Assembly (NCBI GenBank): GCA_023142175.1
Contig: JAGLJX010000157.1
Coordinates: 1-11,268 of the forward strand
From: Emcibacter sp.
Lineage (GTDB): Bacteria > Pseudomonadota > Alphaproteobacteria > Sphingomonadales > Emcibacteraceae
DNA length: 11,268 nucleotides
Reading direction: 5' to 3'
Positions 5,381-11,268 of this stretch are shown here, in pieces; positions within the stretch are counted from its first letter, which is position 1, and every line of letters starts with the position of its first letter. The translations under genes were made by a program, and so were the position numbers. The notes beneath the pieces are model-generated. The model did not search any database. It was not told where the DNA came from and saw only the letters and a program-made list of their open reading frames with translations.

Positions 5381-7959
5381 TACATATTTCAGACACCGCA
5401 ACCCGCCGCCCAAAAGTTTTTTTCTGGCTCAGTGGCCTGTTAAGCCTGATTATGGTCTCGCTTGTGGTACTGCCGAGCGTATGGCCGACCACATTCGGAA
5501 CGCTATCCCCGCTTCAGATAGATACGGACCCTGAAAATATGCTGTCTGCCGATGAGCCGGTACGGGTTTACCATAATGATCAGAAGAAGGAATTTTCCCT
5601 TTATGATATGGTCGTTGTGGGTGTGGTGAATGAAACGCACCCCCAAGGGGTCTTTAACAAAAGCTCGCTCACTAATATTCATGCTCTGGCTGACTTTGCC
5701 AAAAGGATCGAAGGTGTTATTTCCGTTGACCTTATGGCCCCATCCACAGTGGATAATATTGAGCCGGGCGGGCCGGGTGTTGTGAAATTCGAATGGTTGA
5801 TGAAAGAGCCACCTTTGGATGATGCTGCTGCCCTGAGTATTCGTGATAAGGCTCAAAACCTGCCTTTACTCAATGGCACTATCGTGTCTGATGATGGCAA
5901 GGCTGTCGCGCTTTATATTCCCATTACGGCCAAGAATATCAGCTATAACGTGGTCGAGGACTTAAAAGTCAAGATCGCTGAATTTAACGGCGGGGATACC
6001 TATCATATTACCGGACTTCCGGTGGCGCAGGATACCTTCGGCGTTGAAATGTTCATACAGATGGCCATTTCAGCCCCGATGGCCATGCTGCTGATATTCC
6101 TGCTTATGTGGTATTTCTTCAAGAAAGCATCTCTGGTTATATCACCCATGATTGTGGCTATGATATCGGTGATTACCACCATGGGGTTACTTGTGATCAC
6201 GGGCAATGTGGTTCATATCATGAGCAGCATGATTCCGATCTTTATCATGCCCATCGCGGTGTTGGACGCCATTCATATCTTAAGCGATTTTTACGATAAA
6301 TATCCGCAATTCAAAGACCGTAAGAAAACTATTGAGCATGTGATGAAGGAACTGTCCGCGCCCATGCTCTTTACAACTCTGACCACAGCGGTTGGCTTTG
6401 CGTCCCTTGCCTTAACTCCGATCCCTCCTGTGCAGACATTTGGATTATTTGTCTCTATTGGTGTTGTTCTGGCGTGGTTTTTTACCATTACCCTGATCCC
6501 GGCCTATATCATGTTGATGCCGGAGGAGAGCTTTGCCGACTTTGGCCTTGATCATAGTGATGAGAATAACAATAGCCCATTGGCAAGGATGCTGAACGGT
6601 CTGGGGCGGGTGACTTATAAGGGGGCAAAGCTGATTATTCTGGGCGTATTTGTCCTGATAGGCGTTGCGTGGGTTGGTATCAATCAAATTGTTATAAATG
6701 ACAATCCGGTAAAGTGGTTCTCTCCTGACCATGAAATCCGGGTCGCGGACCGTGCGTTGAACGAACGGTTCGCGGGAACTTACATGGCCTATCTGGTGCT
6801 GGAAGATGCGGAAGAAGTGCCGCTTATACAGTTCGCAGAAGGCCTAAAAACAGGTATGAAAATCCATGACCTGTCGGAAATGATGCCGGCTGTTGATGTT
6901 CTTTTATCAGAAGCTGAAGATAGTCAGCAACTGGTCAATTTGCTGATTGAAAGAATTGAACAGCGAATGGAAACAGTTTCCGATGAAGATTGGGACAGGT
7001 GGGATCTGGCTCTCACTTGGGTTGGGGAGTATCTGGGCCGTGATGAGATATTCAAAAACCCAGAAGTCCTCAATTATATGAGCCAACTACAGTCCTATCT
7101 GCAAGGCACAGGGTTGGTGGGTAAAAGCAACAGCCTGTCTGATGTGGTCAAAACAGTGCACCGCGAGCTTTTTGCGGGTGACGCGGACGCTTATCGCATC
7201 CCCAAGACCCGTAGGGCTGTAGCGGAAACGCTGATCACCTATCAGAATAGTCACCGTCCGCAGGACTTATGGCATTTTGTAACGCCGGACTATAAAAAAT
7301 CTAATATGTGGCTTCAGTTAAAGTCCGGCGACAATCGGGATATGAGTATTTTGATTGAGAAAGTTGATCAGTTTTTTCAGGAAAATCCCGCGCCGCAAGG
7401 GATCACCCACAACTGGTTCGGCCTTACTTACATTAATGTGATTTGGCAGGACAAGATGGTTAGCGGTATGGCAGAGGCTTTTATTGGCAGCTTTATCATT
7501 GTCTTGATTATGATGACCTTCCTGTTCCGCTCGCTGTGGTGGGGCGTGCTGGCTATGCTTCCGCTTACCTTTACCATAGGGATGATCTACGGCATTATCG
7601 GTTTGATTGGCAAGGATTATGATATGCCGGTGGCGGTATTATCCTCACTCAGTTTGGGATTGGCGGTTGATTATGCGATTCATTTTCTGGCCCGAGCCCG
7701 TGAAATGAAAAATAAGTTTGTCGACTGGAAACAAACAACCGTTATGGTATTTGGCGAACCTGCACGCGCTATTGCGCGCAATGTGATCGTGGTTGGTATC
7801 GGATTTATGCCTTTGCTCGCTGCACCATTGGTTCCCTATAAAACGGTTGGTGTGTTTATTTCGGCCATATTGGTTTTGGCGGGTGTGGCGACGCTCACCA
7901 TCCTTCCGGCCCTTATCCGCCTGTTCGAAGGTCTGTTATTTAAAAAGGACGTATCATGA
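5377..7959 (+). CDS. MMPL/RND family transporter, inner membrane
   Basis: This 860-residue protein has the duplicated RND layout. TM1 (about 16-37) is followed by a periplasmic loop (about 38-228), TM2-TM6 (about 229-380) and TM7 (about 417-436). A second periplasmic loop (about 437-696) precedes TM8-TM12 (about 697-850). Acidic residues sit at matching places in the two halves: Asp297 in TM4 (AVLDAIHIL) and Asp765 in TM10 (LAVDYAIHFL). These are candidates for the proton relay that drives RND transport. The length is well below that of drug-efflux RND pumps (about 1,030-1,050) and fits the MMPL/hydrophobe-exporter type, whose members move lipids or lipid-like molecules. No membrane-fusion protein gene is present; the LolA-like gene takes that position instead. 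Start overlaps the preceding stop (ATGA), as does its stop with the next start. Cargo is unknown. Confidence 0.92.
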   Translation: MIHISDTATRRPKVFFWLSGLLSLIMVSLVVLPSVWPTTFGTLSPLQIDTDPENMLSADEPVRVYHNDQKKEFSLYDMVVVGVVNETHPQGVFNKSSLTNIHALADFAKRIEGVISVDLMAPSTVDNIEPGGPGVVKFEWLMKEPPLDDAAALSIRDKAQNLPLLNGTIVSDDGKAVALYIPITAKNISYNVVEDLKVKIAEFNGGDTYHITGLPVAQDTFGVEMFIQMAISAPMAMLLIFLLMWYFFKKASLVISPMIVAMISVITTMGLLVITGNVVHIMSSMIPIFIMPIAVLDAIHILSDFYDKYPQFKDRKKTIEHVMKELSAPMLFTTLTTAVGFASLALTPIPPVQTFGLFVSIGVVLAWFFTITLIPAYIMLMPEESFADFGLDHSDENNNSPLARMLNGLGRVTYKGAKLIILGVFVLIGVAWVGINQIVINDNPVKWFSPDHEIRVADRALNERFAGTYMAYLVLEDAEEVPLIQFAEGLKTGMKIHDLSEMMPAVDVLLSEAEDSQQLVNLLIERIEQRMETVSDEDWDRWDLALTWVGEYLGRDEIFKNPEVLNYMSQLQSYLQGTGLVGKSNSLSDVVKTVHRELFAGDADAYRIPKTRRAVAETLITYQNSHRPQDLWHFVTPDYKKSNMWLQLKSGDNRDMSILIEKVDQFFQENPAPQGITHNWFGLTYINVIWQDKMVSGMAEAFIGSFIIVLIMMTFLFRSLWWGVLAMLPLTFTIGMIYGIIGLIGKDYDMPVAVLSSLSLGLAVDYAIHFLARAREMKNKFVDWKQTTVMVFGEPARAIARNVIVVGIGFMPLLAAPLVPYKTVGVFISAILVLAGVATLTILPALIRLFEGLLFKKDVS

Positions 7960-8741
7960 AAAATATATTCAGGATAATTTTGGCCCTGTCGTTTCTGGGG
8001 GCTGTTCCCGCATTGGCTATGGATGTAATGGAAGTGGTGAAAAAGGCAAACCATGTGTCTTATTACAAGGGTGATGATGGTCGGGCAAAGGTTAATATGC
8101 GCATCATTGATGCCCAAGGACGGGAACGGGTGCGGGAGTTTGTCATATTGCGCAAAGATGATGACGGTACGGACGGCAAACAGAAGTTTTACGTTTATTT
8201 CAATAAACCTGCGGACGTGAAAAAAATGGTTTTCATGGTGGTTAAGAATATGGATAGGGGCGATGATCGCTGGTTATATCTACCCGGTCTTGATCTCGTG
8301 AAGCGTATCGCCGCCAGCGATGAACGTACCAGCTTTGTTGGTTCCCATTTCTATTATGAAGATGTTTCCGGGCGCGGGATTCTGGAAGATAATCATGAGA
8401 TTGTGGAAGAAAATGACAGTGTCTATGTTGTGGAGAGTAAGCCGAAGGATATTAAAGCTGTGGAATTCAGCTCTTTTAAAAGCTGGGTTCACAAAGCTAC
8501 CTTTCTGCCCATAAAGACCGAATATTATGATGATCAGGGTGAGAAAATCCGCAGTTATACGGCGCTGAAGGTGGAAATGGTTGGTGGTTATCCCACTGTT
8601 ACTACTGCGAGTATGGAAGATCATCAAACCGGTGGAAAAACTATCATGAATTACAGTGCCGTGAAATATGATGTGGGATTACCTGATAACATTTTTAGTG
8701 AGCGGTCTTTGCGTAAAGCACCCCGTAAATATTTGCGATGA
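7956..8741 (+). CDS. LolA-like outer-membrane lipoprotein-sorting family protein (PF17131-type), periplasmic
   Basis: The 261-residue product carries a signal peptide (Lys2, Arg6, hydrophobic core, VPALA ending at residue 21). The mature part is beta-rich with the strong family signature D-D-R-W-L-Y-L-P-G-L (about 103-112), then V-K-R-I-A-A-S-D-E-R-T-S-F-x-G-S (115-130) and F-x-Y-E-D-V-S-G-R (132-140). These proteins share the LolA/LolB half-barrel fold that binds lipid acyl chains and are usually encoded next to MMPL transporters. Here it would plausibly carry a hydrophobic cargo across the periplasm between the transporter and the barrel encoded next, which is inference from context. No lipobox cysteine is present, so it is soluble. 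AAAAGGA 8 bases upstream is the ribosome-binding site, and both ends overlap neighbouring genes by 4 bp. Confidence 0.92.
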   Translation: MKNIFRIILALSFLGAVPALAMDVMEVVKKANHVSYYKGDDGRAKVNMRIIDAQGRERVREFVILRKDDDGTDGKQKFYVYFNKPADVKKMVFMVVKNMDRGDDRWLYLPGLDLVKRIAASDERTSFVGSHFYYEDVSGRGILEDNHEIVEENDSVYVVESKPKDIKAVEFSSFKSWVHKATFLPIKTEYYDDQGEKIRSYTALKVEMVGGYPTVTTASMEDHQTGGKTIMNYSAVKYDVGLPDNIFSERSLRKAPRKYLR

Positions 8742-10066
8742 TGCGATTTCTTATAGCTATATTGCTGATCCTTCCACAGGAATTAGTGGCACAGGAAATT
8801 GAATTGCCCGCAGGGTTGGGCGACCTGTCCATCATGACGCAGGAGGTGGTTGAAGATCAGGGGCTGCCTTTTGATCTGAGTGGTTTTCTGGAAAGCAGGG
8901 TAGGAGTTCGGCTACAAAAAGATGCTCATGAAAAAGATATGAGCCTTGGCGAATTGCGGCTTCAAATTGGAGTTGAGAAAGAGTTTGATAGTCTGACATT
9001 TAACTTTGTTTCTGATTTTATTTATGATCCGGTTCTGGATGAACATTCTGTTGATCTGGAGGTGGGGCAGGGTTTTGTGGATGTTCGGGAAGCAAATGTT
9101 GTTTTCAGTCCATTCGAATTTATGGATGTTAAGCTGGGCCGTCAGGTTTTGACTTGGGGGACGGGAGATCTTGCATTTATCAATGATCTGTTCCCCAAGG
9201 ACTGGAATAGTTTTTTTTCTGGCCGTGATAATGAATATCTGAAGGCCCCGTCAGATGCGCTTAAAACGGCGTTTTTCTTTGGGGATTATAATCTGGATAT
9301 TGTCTATATACCGCGCTTTGATGCGGATCGGTTTATCGACGGATCGCGAATATCCTTCTTTGACCGGACAAGTGGCGGGCTACGGGGCCGGGAAAACCCC
9401 GTGCTTGTGGATCGTCCGGATATATGGTTCAGTGATGATGAACTTGCCGTGCGGCTATATCGTTCTTTAGGTGCTTATGAAACAGCATTCTATTATTACA
9501 ACGGATACTGGAAAAGCCCTGCGGGGCAGAATATGACCACAGGTGAGGCACTTTTTCCACGACTTCAGGTGTTTGGCGCAAGTGTACGGGGGCCGGTATC
9601 TAAGGGCATAGGCTCTATGGAAACGGGCTATTACAGGAGTGCTGAGGGTGCGGCGTCAAATCCGCTTGTTCGAAATAATGAATTTCGCTTACTTGTGGGC
9701 TATGAGCAGGAAATAGGCACCGAGTTTACCGGCTCCGTACAATATTATCTGCAACATAAGCTAAACTATGACCAATATCTGACCTCTTTGCCGGATGGGG
9801 CCATTCGGGACAAGAAAAACCGCCATTTATTCACGGTTCGTCTGACCAAAATGTTAATGCATCAGGACTTGAAACTATCGCTGTTTAATTTCTATTCTCC
9901 GTCTGACAAGGATGGTTATTTGCGGCTGAATATATCCTATAAAATTCGGGATAATTTAAAAGTAGAGGCGGGGGGAAATGTTTTCTATGGTCAAAAGGAT
10001 TACAGTTTCTTTGGACAGTTTAAAGACAACAGCAATATCTTCACGGCCCTGCATTATGACTTTTAG
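8738..10066 (+). CDS. Outer-membrane beta-barrel protein (DUF1302/porin-like)
   Basis: The 442-residue product starts with a signal peptide (hydrophobic residues 4-13, LVA cleavage near residue 18). A string of alternating amphipathic strands follows and the chain ends in Y-D-F, the C-terminal Phe signal for barrel assembly. A motif GRQVLTWG followed by DLAFINDLFPKDW (about 134-156) resembles the L-G-R-Q-x3-W-G motif seen in DUF1302 and related export porins; family assignment is tentative. It is the last gene of the operon and would give the MMPL/LolA-like pair an outer-membrane end. No Shine-Dalgarno is visible. The start codon pair ATGATG overlaps the previous TGA, so translation likely depends on reinitiation; either Met could start. 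Its stop lies one base from the end of the convergent gene. Confidence 0.85.
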   Translation: MMRFLIAILLILPQELVAQEIELPAGLGDLSIMTQEVVEDQGLPFDLSGFLESRVGVRLQKDAHEKDMSLGELRLQIGVEKEFDSLTFNFVSDFIYDPVLDEHSVDLEVGQGFVDVREANVVFSPFEFMDVKLGRQVLTWGTGDLAFINDLFPKDWNSFFSGRDNEYLKAPSDALKTAFFFGDYNLDIVYIPRFDADRFIDGSRISFFDRTSGGLRGRENPVLVDRPDIWFSDDELAVRLYRSLGAYETAFYYYNGYWKSPAGQNMTTGEALFPRLQVFGASVRGPVSKGIGSMETGYYRSAEGAASNPLVRNNEFRLLVGYEQEIGTEFTGSVQYYLQHKLNYDQYLTSLPDGAIRDKKNRHLFTVRLTKMLMHQDLKLSLFNFYSPSDKDGYLRLNISYKIRDNLKVEAGGNVFYGQKDYSFFGQFKDNSNIFTALHYDF

Positions 10067-10067
10067 G

Positions 10068-11165
10068 TCATTTCTGATAGGCGAAAACTTTTTCATCTTC
10101 AGATAATACAACAGACTGAAAGGCTTTGACGAGGGGGATGTCAAGTTGGCCTTCTGTTTCAAGCATGATGCCGATGGCTTTTTCTGCTGACATAGATGGC
10201 TTGTAGGAGCGTTTGTCAACAAGTCCGGAGAACATATCCGCAATGGCAGTCATACGGGCCAGATCACTGACCTCAGACCCTTTAAGGCCATCAGGATATC
10301 CGTTGCCATCCAGTCTTTCATGATGATGGGTTGCGATATCAATCATATCTTCATCCCATTTTTCCACGCTCAGAATGAGACGGCAGTTCTTGGGGTGCTC
10401 TTTCATTACTGTCCATTCGGTCGGCGTTAGTTTTGCCGGTTTGTCCAGTATCTCTAGCGGGGTCATCGCTTTGCCGATGTCATGCATCATGCCGCCCATG
10501 GCTAGCAGCTGCAAATCAGATTTCTTAACACCTAGCAACATACCGAAAGAGGTCAGATAGCCACAGACCATCATGCTGTGGCGATATGTATAATTGTGAT
10601 GCTGACGAATAGCATTCATCCAGTTGTTCAGTCCGTCTTTTGCTGTGGCTTCGATGATCAGGTCACAACTGTCCTTTACTTCATCCTGAGCAACTTCTAA
10701 CCCCTCAGCAGCATTGCTGAATGTATTTTCCACTACTTTCAGGCTGACTTTTAGGGCAGCTTCCTGAATTTGAGATAATTTTGCCCATGATTTTTCAACA
10801 GCATGATTAATCAGATCACCCATAACCTCAATGAAATTATTATCCGGACAGGGATATGCAATATAATCTGTTGCCCCCAATATGTTGGATTGTACCACGC
10901 CGCGCCGGTTAAATTTATCAAGTAAAAAGAGTACCGGTATATGCTCTCGCTCCGGCATTGACATCTTGTCTCGTAGGGGGCGCAATACTTTCGGATCAGT
11001 AAGGTTGACCTGTATAATAACCAGTAAAGAACGTTTGAAGTCTTCCGCGCATAGCGATTTAACATCTACCAATTTAATTTTGTGGTAGCGTTTTACTAGA
11101 TCAATAAACGATTTATTATGTATGTTATTGTCGTGAACAATAGTTACATGTTGTTTACTATGCAT
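10068..11165 (-). CDS. Degenerate receiver domain fused to HD-GYP cyclic-di-GMP phosphodiesterase domain
   Basis: With the start at 11165 the product has 365 residues. Residues about 5-122 resemble a response-regulator receiver (THIVHDN-like first strand, then LGATDYI and a YP). The phospho-acceptor strand reads LLVIIQVNLTDP without Asp at the expected place, and the conserved Lys before the final Pro is Tyr, so phosphorylation is unlikely. The C-terminal half (about 180-350) is an HD-GYP domain: His196, the HDIGK pair His228-Asp229, and HHHERLDGNGYP at 280-291. All signature residues are present, so hydrolysis of cyclic di-GMP is expected. The frame is open to a TTG at 11246, but the MHSKQHVTIV start matches the domain boundary and lies downstream of a -10 candidate. 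It is monocistronic in view. Confidence 0.88.
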   Translation of the reverse strand: MHSKQHVTIVHDNNIHNKSFIDLVKRYHKIKLVDVKSLCAEDFKRSLLVIIQVNLTDPKVLRPLRDKMSMPEREHIPVLFLLDKFNRRGVVQSNILGATDYIAYPCPDNNFIEVMGDLINHAVEKSWAKLSQIQEAALKVSLKVVENTFSNAAEGLEVAQDEVKDSCDLIIEATAKDGLNNWMNAIRQHHNYTYRHSMMVCGYLTSFGMLLGVKKSDLQLLAMGGMMHDIGKAMTPLEILDKPAKLTPTEWTVMKEHPKNCRLILSVEKWDEDMIDIATHHHERLDGNGYPDGLKGSEVSDLARMTAIADMFSGLVDKRSYKPSMSAEKAIGIMLETEGQLDIPLVKAFQSVVLSEDEKVFAYQK

Positions 11166-11236
11166 CTTGTATATGTAACCCCATTTTTTTGACTGTCCCC
11201 AGTCAATTTCCTGCCTGCCTCTGAAACTATTAAGGG

Positions 11237-11242
11237 AGTATA
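11237..11242 (-). promoter_or_regulatory. Candidate -10 element for the HD-GYP gene
   Basis: Read on the minus strand this is TATACT, close to the TATAAT consensus, about 72 bases before the chosen start at 11165. No convincing -35 is visible within the window edge. It would place the upstream TTG (11246) outside the transcript, which supports the shorter protein. Confidence 0.35.
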
Positions 11243-11268
11243 GCAATTTAAGGTTGCTAATTTATTAA

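Noticed and set aside
11166..11246. 27-residue N-terminal extension of the HD-GYP protein from a TTG codon
   Set aside because: The extension has no domain character, a rare start codon and no ribosome-binding site, and it overlaps a TATACT -10 candidate.

Overview
The window looks like an ordinary chromosomal stretch of a Gram-negative bacterium, most likely a member of the Pseudomonadota. The evidence is envelope proteins with Sec-type signal peptides, an outer-membrane beta-barrel ending in Phe, a DksA/TraR zinc-finger protein, a Crp/Fnr regulator and an HD-GYP protein. GC content is moderate by eye. The protein style (M28 peptidase, threonine dehydratase plus LOG pair) would fit a marine alphaproteobacterium, but that placement is an inference with low confidence. 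I see no rRNA, tRNA, CRISPR array, insertion sequence, phage gene or origin.

Left part (1-3857, + strand). A small secreted Sel1-repeat protein comes first. It is followed by a PLP-dependent threonine/serine dehydratase whose stop overlaps the start of a LOG-family phosphoribohydrolase (ATGA). Next comes a secreted or membrane-anchored M28 zinc aminopeptidase with an inserted PA-like region. Directly after it lies an easily missed 50-codon ORF encoding a single-span membrane protein.

Middle (3858-4893). A short DksA/TraR-type zinc-finger protein on the - strand and a Crp/Fnr-family regulator on the + strand diverge from a 52-bp intergenic region. That region holds a perfect TATAAT on the - strand and a 15-bp palindrome. 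The regulator has three cysteines, two of them where cAMP-binding relatives carry their ligand cassette. It has neither the FNR iron-sulfur cysteine cluster nor a recognisable cAMP cassette.

Right part (4894-10066, + strand). A CRP-type palindrome (TGTGA-N6-TCAC) lies just upstream of a tightly packed five-gene operon: two DUF2892 (YgaP-type) small membrane proteins, a 12-span MMPL/RND transporter, a LolA-like periplasmic lipoprotein-sorting-type protein, and an outer-membrane beta-barrel. The last three junctions overlap by 4 bp. Together the genes describe an inner membrane to periplasm to outer membrane route, probably for a lipidic or hydrophobic cargo, under the control of the adjacent Crp-like regulator. 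This is the most interesting part of the window. The parts are known families. The combination with the cysteine-bearing regulator and the DUF2892 pair suggests a thiol or sulfur link, which remains an inference.

Right edge (10068-11268, - strand). A convergent gene encodes a degenerate receiver domain fused to a canonical HD-GYP cyclic-di-GMP phosphodiesterase domain.
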